Of a stretch of 64,000 nucleotides of DNA, positions 1 to 7,968 are shown piece after piece (positions within the stretch are counted from its first letter, which is position 1; each line of letters opens with the position of its first letter). The stretch is from HXMU1420-2 sp034670145 (lineage in GTDB: Bacteria; Pseudomonadota; Alphaproteobacteria; Rhodobacterales; Rhodobacteraceae). The DNA is taken from NCBI GenBank assembly GCA_034670145.1, contig JAXMOA010000002.1:124001-188000 (forward strand), in the 5' to 3' direction. The notes beneath the pieces are model-generated. The model did not search any database. It worked only from the letters and a program-made list of their open reading frames with translations, and had not been told where the DNA came from. The translations under genes and the position numbers were made by a program.

Positions 1-210
1 TTTATCATTTCGCTGGATGATTTTATCATCACCAACTTTGTCAAAGGGGCGGGGGTGGAAACCCTGCCAACGGCGATTTTTGGTGCTGTGAAACAGGGAA
101 TCAAGCCTAATATCATGGCGCTCAGCACGTTGTTGCTGTTGTTTTCGGTATTGATTGTAACCCTGTCCTATCTGATCGGACGTTCGGGCGAGAAGACCCA
201 AAAAACCTAA
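1..210 (+). CDS. potC: Polyamine ABC transporter permease, C-terminal end only
   Basis: The reading frame is open from base 1 and stops at TAA 208-210, giving the last 69 residues of a membrane protein. The visible part begins with a DDFIITNFVKG stretch typical of PotC/YdcV-type inner-membrane permeases of spermidine/putrescine importers, ends in one strong hydrophobic helix (about residues 42-58 of the fragment) and has a short basic tail. The next gene is the matching periplasmic binding protein 22 bp downstream, so the pair belongs to one transporter operon. The 5' part lies outside the window. The PotC call rests on this short tail plus context. Confidence 0.85.
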   Translation, partial: FIISLDDFIITNFVKGAGVETLPTAIFGAVKQGIKPNIMALSTLLLLFSVLIVTLSYLIGRSGEKTQKT

Positions 211-232
211 AGACCAACAGAGGAGTACGGAT

Positions 233-1264
233 ATGAAACATCTGAAATTTGGGGCCGCGGCGATTGCGCTGATGGCGATGACGGGGGCGGCCTCGGCTGA
301 GAAGCTGTCGATCTATCACTGGTTCGAATACATCCCTCAGGAGTTGTTGGACAAGTTCACCGCCGAGACCGGGATTGAGGTGGTGATGGACACGTTTGAC
401 TCCAACGAGGCGCTGCTGGCCAATCTCAAGGCGGGCAAGATGGGGTCCTATGATGTGGCTGTGCCGGGCGACTATATGGTGTCGATCATGGCCAACGAAG
501 GCATGTTGGATACGATTGCGGATGGAGAGCTGAAGAACAAGGGCAACATCGAAGACCAGTGGTTGAACGTCGATTTCGACGAGGGGCGGATGCATTCGAT
601 CCCTTATCAGTGGGGCTCGACCAGTTTTATGGTGAACCGGGATGTGTATTCGGGGGATATCAACACCACGGATATGATCTTTAACCCGCCGGCGGAATTG
701 AAGGGCAAGATCAACGTGCTGGATACGGCGGGTGAAACGCTGGTTCTGGGGTCGATCCATTTGGGTATTCCGCAGTGTTCGACGGATCGGGCGCAGTTGA
801 AGGCGCTGGATGATCTGGTGCAGGGGGCCAAGGCGGATTGGGCGTCGTTCAACTCGGATGGTGCCAAGGATGTGCTGGTTTCCGGCGATGCGGCTGTTGG
901 CATGATCTGGAACGGGTTTGGTCAAAAGGCGCGGCTGGAAGGGGCGAATGTGGAATATGCCTATCCAAAGCAGGGCTATATCGTCTGGATGGACAATGTG
1001 GTTTTGCTGAAGGATGCGCCCAACCGGGATGCGGCGATCAAGTTCATGGATTTCCTGCTGGAGCCTGAAAACGCGGCCGCTGTGACCAATTTTGCCCGGT
1101 ATACGGCCGGGGTGAAAGGCGTGGGCCCGTTGCTGGATCCGGAGTTGCAGACTTCGCCCGAGCAGAACCCGCCGGCGAGCGCGCCTGCCGGGACATTTGT
1201 GCAGGTCTGTGATGAGGCGACGCAGAAGGTCTATGATCAGATCTGGACGCGATTGAAGCAGTAG
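233..1264 (+). CDS. potD: Spermidine/putrescine-type periplasmic binding protein
   Basis: A 343-residue extracytoplasmic solute-binding protein of the PotD/PotF family. Residues 1-22 form a Sec signal peptide ending ASA before EKLSIYHW. The N-terminal YHWFEYIPQELLDKF and the VPGDYMVSIM block match the polyamine-binding fold, in which aromatic and acidic residues hold the amine. AGGAG at 221-225 precedes the ATG by 7 bases. It follows the permease fragment directly and would deliver substrate to it. Ligand identity (putrescine, spermidine or another cationic amine) cannot be read from sequence. The downstream cupin and amidase may act on the imported compound. Confidence 0.92.
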   Translation: MKHLKFGAAAIALMAMTGAASAEKLSIYHWFEYIPQELLDKFTAETGIEVVMDTFDSNEALLANLKAGKMGSYDVAVPGDYMVSIMANEGMLDTIADGELKNKGNIEDQWLNVDFDEGRMHSIPYQWGSTSFMVNRDVYSGDINTTDMIFNPPAELKGKINVLDTAGETLVLGSIHLGIPQCSTDRAQLKALDDLVQGAKADWASFNSDGAKDVLVSGDAAVGMIWNGFGQKARLEGANVEYAYPKQGYIVWMDNVVLLKDAPNRDAAIKFMDFLLEPENAAAVTNFARYTAGVKGVGPLLDPELQTSPEQNPPASAPAGTFVQVCDEATQKVYDQIWTRLKQ

Positions 1265-1324
1265 GTTTCAATGTGACAGTCTTGCGGGGCCGTTTTGGCC
1301 CCGCATTGGACCCGGAGGATGCCC

Positions 1325-1672
1325 ATGGACCCGATTTCTGACACAGACCGCAAGGTTGCCAATATCTCGACGGGGGAATTTGTCCCGTTTCTGAGTGACG
1401 ATGGAACGCCGGATGGCGAGGTGTTGCAGGTCAATGGCGGGCGGCCGGGCTATGGGTTTCATATCTATCGGATGCAGCCCGGAGACACCACGGTGGCGCA
1501 TACGCATCTGGGGGATGAGGAGTTTTACGTGATCGAGGGCGATCTGACCGATCACGACGGGTATGAATACGGACCCGGTGATATTGTGTGCCTGAAATCG
1601 GGAACGCATCACAATTCGCATTCAAAGTCGGGGTGTACCCTGGTGGTGTTCCTGCGCGACGCGGCGCCCTGA
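1325..1672 (+). CDS. Small single-domain cupin
   Basis: A 115-residue cupin. The start at 1325 is preferred because GGAGG at 1314-1318 is 6 bases away, whereas an in-frame ATG at 1319 abuts it. The metal-site pattern is visible: H59-x-H61 with E65/E66 in AHTHLGDEEFYVIEG, and H95/H96 plus H99 in the second motif, so it probably binds a divalent metal. It lies between the polyamine binding protein and a nitrilase-family amidase whose ATG overlaps its TGA. Its reaction is unknown. Small cupins in such operons may be isomerases, dioxygenases or sensor-like proteins. Confidence 0.85.
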   Translation: MDPISDTDRKVANISTGEFVPFLSDDGTPDGEVLQVNGGRPGYGFHIYRMQPGDTTVAHTHLGDEEFYVIEGDLTDHDGYEYGPGDIVCLKSGTHHNSHSKSGCTLVVFLRDAAP

Positions 1673-2454
1673 TGCAGTTGGGGGCATATCAGGCGTGCTC
1701 TCCTGCCGGGGATTTGCAGGCGGGGCTGGCCCAGATCGAGGACGGGTTGCGCGCTGCGGCTGGGGCGGGTGTCGATATGGTGACGCTGCCAGAGGTTTTC
1801 CTGCCCGGATACAACACGGATCAAAGCCCGCCGCCAGAGGGGTGGGAGGATGCGATTGCTGCTTTGCCCGGTCTGGTGGCGCGGTATGGCGTGGGGCTGA
1901 CCATTGGGCTGGCCGAGCATCGTGATGGGCGGATTGGCAATGCGGCCTGGGTTTATGGCCGGGATGGGACGGTTTTGGCGCGCTATTGGAAGGTGCAGCT
2001 GTTCGGTCCGCGGGAAAAGTCGATTTACGTGCCGGGTGATGAGCTGGTGACCTTTGAGTTTGAGGGCGTCCGGTTTGGGCTGTTGGTGTGTTACGATGTG
2101 GAGTTCCCCGAGCATACCCGCGCGCTTGCCCAGGCGGGGGCGCAGGCGCTGTTGGTGCCGACGGCGAATATGAAGCCGTTTGTGAATGTGCATGAGGTGA
2201 CGGTTCCGGCGCGTGCGTTGGAGAGTGCGCTGAGCATTGTCTATGCGAATTACACCGGGGATGAGGGGGATCTGACCTATACGGGCCGGTCCCTGATTGC
2301 CGGGCCGGATGGTCGGTTGCTGGCTGGGATGGGCGAGGACGTGGGGCTGATCCATGCGCAATTGCCTGCGGTGGATGATGCCGGGCTGGAGACGCCTGTG
2401 TCGACGCAATTCGAGGATTTGCGGCCCATCGGGCGGGTTGTGCAGGCCGGATAG
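1672..2454 (+). CDS. Carbon-nitrogen hydrolase (nitrilase superfamily amidase)
   Basis: A 260-residue single-domain nitrilase-superfamily enzyme that would hydrolyse an amide or carbamoyl C-N bond in the cytoplasm. The catalytic Glu-Lys-Cys triad is intact: E41 in LPEVFLPGY, K107 in YWKVQLFG and C140 in LLVCYDVEFPE. The start at 1672 (TGATG overlap with the cupin stop) gives a full-length family member. An earlier in-frame start at 1588 would overlap the cupin by 85 bases and is not needed. Operon position suggests action on an amine-derived amide, for example an N-carbamoyl or acyl polyamine intermediate. That substrate is inference. Confidence 0.88.
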   Translation: MQLGAYQACSPAGDLQAGLAQIEDGLRAAAGAGVDMVTLPEVFLPGYNTDQSPPPEGWEDAIAALPGLVARYGVGLTIGLAEHRDGRIGNAAWVYGRDGTVLARYWKVQLFGPREKSIYVPGDELVTFEFEGVRFGLLVCYDVEFPEHTRALAQAGAQALLVPTANMKPFVNVHEVTVPARALESALSIVYANYTGDEGDLTYTGRSLIAGPDGRLLAGMGEDVGLIHAQLPAVDDAGLETPVSTQFEDLRPIGRVVQAG

Positions 2455-2612
2455 GGCGCAGGGTTTCTGTAAACACTGCCTATAACTCTGGCCCGGAAAC
2501 TGGCCCGCATCCTGGCCGCGGCCGGGGTTGAGTTGTGCAGGCATCGCGGCGACAGTGACACGAGGGCGGGGCAGTTGAGCGCATCCGGCCCGTGCCAGGG
2601 AGGGCCAGCGAT

Positions 2613-3485
2613 ATGCGTGATGTCACCAAAGACAATATTACCGATGTATTCATGGGGTATCTGGGGCAGGACGTGGACCCGCGTCTGCGCGAGGTTCTGG
2701 GCAGTCTGGTGCGTCATCTGCATGGCTTTGCCAAAGAGGTGAACCTGACCCATGAGGAATGGCAAACGGGCATCGCGTTTCTGGAGAAGTCGGGCGAGAT
2801 CTCAGATGCGGAGCGGCATGAGTTCGTATTGCTGTCCGATGTTCTGGGCCTGTCGTCGCTGGTGGATATGATCCACAACCGCGAGACGGGCACCTCCTCT
2901 TCTGTATTGGGGCCGTTTCATATCAGCGGCGCGCCGCCGCTGGCTGTGGGGGGCGATATGTGTCAGGGGGTTGAGGGGCCTTTGTTGCTGGTTGAGGGGC
3001 GTGTGTTGAACGCGGATGGTCAACCGATCCCCGGAGCGACGCTGGATATCTGGCAGACCGCGCCCAATGGGCTGTATTCGAGCCAGGACCCGGAGCAGGA
3101 TACGTATTCCTTTCATGGCATTCAGACGGTTGGGGAGGATGGGCGGTACAGGTTTACCACGGTGCGCCCGGTGGAGTACCCGGTGCCGACGGATGGCCCT
3201 GTGGGCGATATCCTGCGTGCCAGCGGGCGGCATGCCTGGCGGCCCGCGCATTTGCATTACATCGTCAAGGCAGAGGGTTATGCGCCGCTGGTGACCGAGA
3301 TTTTCCCGGAGGATGACCCCTATCTGGATCAGGATACGGTGTTTGGGGTGCGTTCGGATCTGGTCATGACATATCAGACCCGCCCGGCCGAGAGCTTCCC
3401 GGCCAGCGGATTTGAGCTGTCCGGGACGGTCAGCGAGGATTACCAGTATGTCGCCTTTGATCTGGTCCTGGGGCAGGCGTCATAG
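2613..3485 (+). CDS. Intradiol ring-cleavage dioxygenase, hydroxyquinol 1,2-dioxygenase-like
   Basis: A 290-residue protein with an N-terminal helical dimerisation domain (about 1-100) and an intradiol dioxygenase beta-sandwich (about 100-285). The non-haem Fe(III) ligands expected for this family are present: Y155 (GLYSSQDP), Y189 (VEYPVP), H213 and H215 (PAHLHYIV). The WQTAPNGLY signature and overall length fit hydroxyquinol/catechol 1,2-dioxygenases, which cleave between the two hydroxyls to a muconate or maleylacetate. The start at 2613 follows a GGGAGGG ribosome site. It is 158 bp after the amidase and its stop overlaps the convergent lactonase gene by 6 bases. No maleylacetate reductase lies nearby. 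Confidence 0.88.
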   Translation: MRDVTKDNITDVFMGYLGQDVDPRLREVLGSLVRHLHGFAKEVNLTHEEWQTGIAFLEKSGEISDAERHEFVLLSDVLGLSSLVDMIHNRETGTSSSVLGPFHISGAPPLAVGGDMCQGVEGPLLLVEGRVLNADGQPIPGATLDIWQTAPNGLYSSQDPEQDTYSFHGIQTVGEDGRYRFTTVRPVEYPVPTDGPVGDILRASGRHAWRPAHLHYIVKAEGYAPLVTEIFPEDDPYLDQDTVFGVRSDLVMTYQTRPAESFPASGFELSGTVSEDYQYVAFDLVLGQAS

Positions 3486-4355
3486 CAAGATCTGATGCTC
3501 GGCCTGGCCGGTTGTTTCGGTGGCGATGGTAAAGGTCATGCCATTGCTGGGCTGGCTGTCCAGAATGGCCTGATCCAGACCATTTCGGGCGGATGTGCAG
3601 AACAGGGTGCGCAGGTCCGACCCACCGAAGGCGGGGCAGGAGCTTTGGAGGGCGTCGACCGAATAGGCGCGCAGGAAGCGGCCTTGGTCATCGTAGACGG
3701 CGACGCGCGCGGCCCCCCATTTGGCGACCCAATAGGTGCCATCCGCTGCGATCACTGCGCCATCGGGGTTCAGGCCCTCTGCGCTGAAGTCGATGAACAG
3801 TTCTGGTTCGCCCTGGGGCCAGCCGGTTTCCGGGTCGAGGGCCTGGCGGTAGACCTTGCCATAAGGGGTATCGGTGAACAGGGCGAATTGACGGTCCGGG
3901 TCAAAACAGATGGAGTTGGGGACCCAGATCGGGCTGTATAGCTGGCGCAATGTGCCTTGGTAGTAGCGATAAATTGCGCCGGCGTCGCGCTCCATTTCCT
4001 TGCCCATGGTGCCGATCCAGAGCCCGCCCCAGGGGTCTGCGCGCCCGTCGTTGGAGCGGGTGGTTGGGTTGTCCGCCTCCAGATCCACCAGTTTTTCGCG
4101 TTCGCCGGTGCTCAGATCAAAGCGCCAGAGGCCGGTTTCGGAGGCGATGAGCAGGTGGTCCTGGTCGATCCAGCCTGCCGCAGAGACGCATTCACCAAAG
4201 GACCAGTGCTGGGGGCCATCCGGGCCCTGGGTCAGCAGCAGGCCGTTGGGGATGTCGAACCAGAACAACTGGTTGCGCAGGGGGTGCCACAGAGGACCTT
4301 CGCCCAGCAGGCAGGGGCGGTCATCGAAAATCTGCATGGTCATATCGGTGGTCAT
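3480..4355 (-). CDS. SMP-30/gluconolactonase family protein
   Basis: A 291-residue six-bladed beta-propeller of the SMP-30/LRE family, which hydrolyse aldonolactones using one divalent metal. Family motifs seen are LLGEGPLWHP near the N-terminus (Glu ligand), PNSICFDPD and GLNPDGAV (Asn and Asp ligands). Its ATG overlaps the TGA of the upstream aldolase gene (ATGA), so the two are translationally coupled. With dgoK and dgoA upstream and a sugar-dehydrogenase-like SDR, the likely role is opening of galactono- or arabinonolactone. The exact sugar is inferred. Confidence 0.88.
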   Translation of the reverse strand: MTTDMTMQIFDDRPCLLGEGPLWHPLRNQLFWFDIPNGLLLTQGPDGPQHWSFGECVSAAGWIDQDHLLIASETGLWRFDLSTGEREKLVDLEADNPTTRSNDGRADPWGGLWIGTMGKEMERDAGAIYRYYQGTLRQLYSPIWVPNSICFDPDRQFALFTDTPYGKVYRQALDPETGWPQGEPELFIDFSAEGLNPDGAVIAADGTYWVAKWGAARVAVYDDQGRFLRAYSVDALQSSCPAFGGSDLRTLFCTSARNGLDQAILDSQPSNGMTFTIATETTGQAEHQILL

Positions 4356-4960
4356 GTCAGGGCCTCGTCATAGGCGGCCACGATGCGGGTGGCGCGGGTT
4401 GCAACATCTTGGGGGGTCATGCCGGGTTTGTAGAGGGCCGAGCCGATGCCAAAGCCATCTGCGCTGGCCTTGAGCCATTCGGCGAAATTCTCGGGGCCTG
4501 CGCCGCCGACGGCGTAGACCTGTGTGCCCTGTGGCAGCACGGCGCGCAGGGCCGAGAGGCCAGCGGGGCCTGCCATGGTGCCGGGGAAGAGTTTGAGCCC
4601 GCTTGCCCCGGCCTTGAGGGCGGCGAAGGCCTCGGAGGGGGTGAAGATGCCCGGCCAGCTTTCCAGTGCGCGGGCGCGGCTGTGGGTGATGACCTCGGGG
4701 TCGCAGTTCGGGGAGACGATCAGGGTGCCGCCGGCCTCGGCGACGGCATCGACATCCGCGACGCTGAGCACGGTGCCGGCGCCGATCTGGGCCTGATGGC
4801 CAAAGCCGCTGGCCATCTGTGCAATCGAGTTGAGCGGGTCGGGCGAGTTGAGTGGGACCTCGATCCGGGTGATCCCGGCCTGGATCAGGGCCTGCGCGAC
4901 GGGCAGGGCGTCATCCGGGGCAAGGCCGCGCAGGATGGCGATGAGGGGACGGTGGGTCAT
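4352..4960 (-). CDS. dgoA: 2-dehydro-3-deoxy-6-phosphogalactonate aldolase
   Basis: A 202-residue class I aldolase of the KDPG/KDPGal family that splits KDPGal to pyruvate and glyceraldehyde 3-phosphate. The start at 4960 is set by AGGA 6 bases upstream and the ATGA overlap with the kinase stop. A longer frame extends upstream but lies inside the kinase. The Schiff-base lysine is K123 in SGLKLFPG and the general acid/base glutamate is E34 in TRIEVPLNSP. GAGTV and SPNCDPEV are further family blocks. It is the last step of the De Ley-Doudoroff route and is encoded directly after its kinase. Confidence 0.92.
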   Translation of the reverse strand: MTHRPLIAILRGLAPDDALPVAQALIQAGITRIEVPLNSPDPLNSIAQMASGFGHQAQIGAGTVLSVADVDAVAEAGGTLIVSPNCDPEVITHSRARALESWPGIFTPSEAFAALKAGASGLKLFPGTMAGPAGLSALRAVLPQGTQVYAVGGAGPENFAEWLKASADGFGIGSALYKPGMTPQDVATRATRIVAAYDEALT

Positions 4961-5868
4961 GGGTGGTCCTTTAGATATGCGTGCGCGGCGCTGAGGCCTG
5001 CGAGGGTCATCGCCTCGACCGAGGCCATTTCGGTCTGGGCTCCGACCAGTTTCAGGGCGGTGGCATAGGTGGCGGAAATTTCCGGCGCGCCGATGATGAC
5101 GATGGGCTGACCCAGCCAATAGGGCCGCGCGGCGGCCAGTTCGGCGCCGACCAGCAGCCCTGACAGATGGGCGCGGTATTGGCCGGGCGGGGCGGTTTGC
5201 AGCAGGTCGCGGGCGCGCAGGCTGAACAATTGGGTGGCCATGCGTTCGGGGCGGGCCAGCATGTCGTTGACGGAGGTTTCGAAGGCGGTGTCATCCCAGC
5301 CGGGGCCGATGGTGTGGCGCAGGATGGATTGTTTGGAGAGCAGTTCGAACAGTTCGCCGGTCATGAAGGTTTGAAAGCTGACGACCTCTTGCGCGCTGAT
5401 CTGGGCCCATTTGGTGTGGGTGCCGGGCAAGCAGATGACGCCGTCCCAATTGGGATTCTGGTTCACGAAGCCGGCGATCTGGGTTTCTTCGCCGCGCATC
5501 ACGTCGCTGGGGGTGTCCTGTTTGAGGCCCGGGACAATCCAGACCCGGATGCGGGGGCTGGTGCCGGGCACGCGGACCAGAGCGGCGGGCTGCGCCGGGG
5601 CGGGGACGGCGGTATAGGGGGCCTCGATCCAGCCCTGGCGTGCGCCGACCATGCCGCAGGCCACCACGTCAATGGGGGGATTGTGGGGGCGGTTTTCGAT
5701 CCAGTGACCGGCCAGGGCCATGAGCGCCGGTTCGAACCCCTCCGGGTCCAGCCGTGCCATTCCGTCTTCGGACTCGGCCTGGGCCAGCACGCGTGTGCCC
5801 TGCATTGCCCAGGCGCGCAGGCGTGATGTACCCCAATCGACTGCGATCCAGTCTGCTGTCTCTGTCAT
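4957..5868 (-). CDS. dgoK: 2-dehydro-3-deoxygalactonokinase
   Basis: A 303-residue kinase that phosphorylates 2-keto-3-deoxygalactonate at C6 with ATP. The N-terminal phosphate-binding segment IAVDWGTSRLRAW of the ASKHA-like DgoK fold is clear, as is the PGTHTKW block in the middle. The length equals that of typical DgoK. It lies 3 bases downstream of the SDR gene and overlaps dgoA by 4 bases, so SDR-dgoK-dgoA-lactonase form one minus-strand operon. No galactonate dehydratase (dgoD) is in the window and it must be supplied elsewhere. Confidence 0.92.
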   Translation of the reverse strand: MTETADWIAVDWGTSRLRAWAMQGTRVLAQAESEDGMARLDPEGFEPALMALAGHWIENRPHNPPIDVVACGMVGARQGWIEAPYTAVPAPAQPAALVRVPGTSPRIRVWIVPGLKQDTPSDVMRGEETQIAGFVNQNPNWDGVICLPGTHTKWAQISAQEVVSFQTFMTGELFELLSKQSILRHTIGPGWDDTAFETSVNDMLARPERMATQLFSLRARDLLQTAPPGQYRAHLSGLLVGAELAAARPYWLGQPIVIIGAPEISATYATALKLVGAQTEMASVEAMTLAGLSAAHAYLKDHP

Positions 5869-5871
5869 GGT

Positions 5872-6642
5872 CTATCCTGTTGTCACGACGCCGCCATCGA
5901 CTGGCATGCATTGTCCTGTCATCATCCGGCTGGCCTGTGAGGCCAGAAACAAGACGGGCTGTACCACGTCCGCGGGCACCATGTGTTCCTTGAGACATTG
6001 GCGGTCCATATGCGCGGCGAGCCCTTCGGGTGTGGCCCAGAGCTCCATCTGTCTGGGGGTCAGTACCCAGCCTGGTGCAATGGCGTTGACGCGGATGTTG
6101 CGCGGGCCGAGGTCGCGGGCCAGGCTGCGGGTCATGGCGGTGATCCCGGCGTTGGCGGCGGTGTAGGAGGGGTAGTCGGCCATGCCCATCATGTAGCTGA
6201 TCGAGCTGAAATTGACGATGGCACCGCCCTGCGTGGTGCCCATTTGGCGGGCGGCGGCCTGACAGGCAAAGAAATAGGCCTTGAGGTTGATCGCCAGCAT
6301 CTGGTCCCAGAACTCGGGGGTGGTTTCGTCCAGGGCGTGGCGTTGGTCATTGGCGGCATTGTTGACCAGAACGCGCAGGGGGCCATGTGTGGCGCCGGCC
6401 TGGGCTATGCTGTCTTGCAGGGCCTGTGTGTCGGTGATGTCGCATTGCAGGAACAGCGGGGCGCGGCCGTGTTTTTCGGCCATTTCGGCGACGAAAGCGC
6501 TGGAGTCCTGGAGGTCGACAAAGGCGACCTGAGCGCCCTGGGCCATGAAACCGTCGGTGAGCGCGGCGCCGATGCCAGAGCCGCCTCCGGTGATGAAAAC
6601 ACTCGCGCCGTGCAGATCGTGAAACGTGGCGGGCTGTGTCAT
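5872..6642 (-). CDS. SDR-family oxidoreductase with altered catalytic lysine
   Basis: A 256-residue short-chain dehydrogenase/reductase. It has the cofactor motif TGGGSGIG (18-25), NNAA (94-97), S147 and Y160, and a C-terminal PVDGG. The usual YxxxK is instead Y160-T-A-A-N164: the codon read on the minus strand is AAC, so Lys is replaced by Asn. It heads the galactonate-type operon, so the expected role is oxidation of a sugar such as galactose, arabinose or fucose to its lactone. The missing lysine makes activity or mechanism uncertain. D43 after the second beta strand favours NAD. Confidence 0.82.
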   Translation of the reverse strand: MTQPATFHDLHGASVFITGGGSGIGAALTDGFMAQGAQVAFVDLQDSSAFVAEMAEKHGRAPLFLQCDITDTQALQDSIAQAGATHGPLRVLVNNAANDQRHALDETTPEFWDQMLAINLKAYFFACQAAARQMGTTQGGAIVNFSSISYMMGMADYPSYTAANAGITAMTRSLARDLGPRNIRVNAIAPGWVLTPRQMELWATPEGLAAHMDRQCLKEHMVPADVVQPVLFLASQASRMMTGQCMPVDGGVVTTG

Positions 6643-6833
6643 TGTTCTGCCTTTCTGTTCAAGCGCATGGGGCGCCCCGGGCCTGGGTTGGTTCCCGGGG
6701 GCGGCGATGGGGCGACATGGCAGAGTGATAGAACGGCGCGGCGGGATCGTCCAGCGACGCAGGCCGGGTTTGCGCCCGCTTGTCGGTCTGCGGGGCGCGC
6801 CGGGTGGTTTGGTCGCGGGCAGGTGTGAGGTTG

Positions 6834-7889
6834 CTAGGTGGTGGCGGGCAGGTGTTGGCCCAGAAAGTTCATCCAGTTTTCATTGCAGATCTTGGCGATC
6901 AGGGCCGTGCCAAATCCGGCCTGAACCATGGCCTCGCGCAGAACATCCAGATCGCCGGCCGAGGTGATCGCGTCTGGCATGGGCGCGCCGTCAAAGTCCG
7001 AGCCGATGGCGACGTGATCTTCGCCGGCCTGTTCGATCATATGGGTCAGGTGGCGGATGCAGGCATCGACGCTGCATTTGCCGGTGGTCCAGGCGGCTTC
7101 GTCCAGGAACATGGTGGCAAGGTTCAAGCCGGCGACGCCGCCTGTCTGGCCCACGGCCTGCAGTTGCGCATCTGTCAGGTTGCGGCTGGAGCGGCATTGG
7201 GACCAGGCATTGGAGTGGGTTGCGACCAGGGGCAGCCCGGCCTCGGCCACGTCCCAGAAGCCCTTCATGGTCAGGTGCGAGGTGTCGACGATCATGCCCA
7301 ATGCGGCACAGCGGGCGACCAGACGTTTGCCCTCGGGCGTCAGGCCGGGGCCGGTGTCTCCATCCGTGCCGGTCTGGAATGGGACGCCTTCGCCAAAGAG
7401 GGTGGGGCGGGACCAGACCAGCCCGAGCGAGCGCACGCCCATGGCATGGAGCGTGTCCAGTTCCAGCAGTTCGGGTCCGATGCCGTCGGCGCCCTCTACA
7501 TGCAGCAGGCAGGCGAGCCGGTCCGAGGTGAAAGCCTGTGCCAGATCCCGGCCGGTGGTGGCGATGGTCAGATGTCCGGCGGCCTGGAGGCGATAGGCGA
7601 TCCCGGCCTGTGCGATCAGGGCGGCGAGCGCCTGGGGCTGATCCAGCATGGGGGGCAGCGGGCCGGAGAAGTCTGTTGGGTCGAAACTGGCAAAGTCAAA
7701 GCTGGCGCGGCGGGCGGGGGAATAGAGCGCGAAGAACCCGCCCCCCATGCCGCCCCGGGCGCAATCGGGGATGTTCACGTGGTTGTTGGCGCCGGCAAAC
7801 CGCGCCACGGGGTCGGTGCCGGACTCTGCGCTGTCGCCCCACAGGCGGGAGAGCACGTCATTGTGTCCGTCAAAAATCAGAGCTGCCAT
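6834..7889 (-). CDS. Membrane dipeptidase-family metallohydrolase (M19)
   Basis: A 351-residue renal-dipeptidase (M19) TIM-barrel enzyme. The binuclear zinc ligands are visible: H9 and D11 (DGHNDV), E132 (HVEGADG), H205 (DTSHLT), H225 (ATHSNA) and D298 (GSDFDG). No signal peptide is seen, so it is cytoplasmic, as usual for bacterial members. These enzymes hydrolyse dipeptides, often with D-residues, and some act on beta-lactam-like or dehydro bonds. It lies 79 bp after the histidinol-dehydrogenase paralogue on the same strand, and 191 bp separates it from the SDR operon. Confidence 0.9.
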   Translation of the reverse strand: MAALIFDGHNDVLSRLWGDSAESGTDPVARFAGANNHVNIPDCARGGMGGGFFALYSPARRASFDFASFDPTDFSGPLPPMLDQPQALAALIAQAGIAYRLQAAGHLTIATTGRDLAQAFTSDRLACLLHVEGADGIGPELLELDTLHAMGVRSLGLVWSRPTLFGEGVPFQTGTDGDTGPGLTPEGKRLVARCAALGMIVDTSHLTMKGFWDVAEAGLPLVATHSNAWSQCRSSRNLTDAQLQAVGQTGGVAGLNLATMFLDEAAWTTGKCSVDACIRHLTHMIEQAGEDHVAIGSDFDGAPMPDAITSAGDLDVLREAMVQAGFGTALIAKICNENWMNFLGQHLPATT

Positions 7890-7968
7890 TTCTCACCTGC
7901 TTGCTGTGGTTTGCTGATGGAGGGTAGGGTGGGTTTTGTTGGTGTTCAATGGGTTACGTGAAGATGTT

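Noticed and set aside
6643..6833. GC-rich hairpin CCCCGGG...CCCGGGG near 6675-6700 as dipeptidase terminator
   Set aside because: It has no T-run on either strand and such self-complementary GC runs are common by chance at this base composition.
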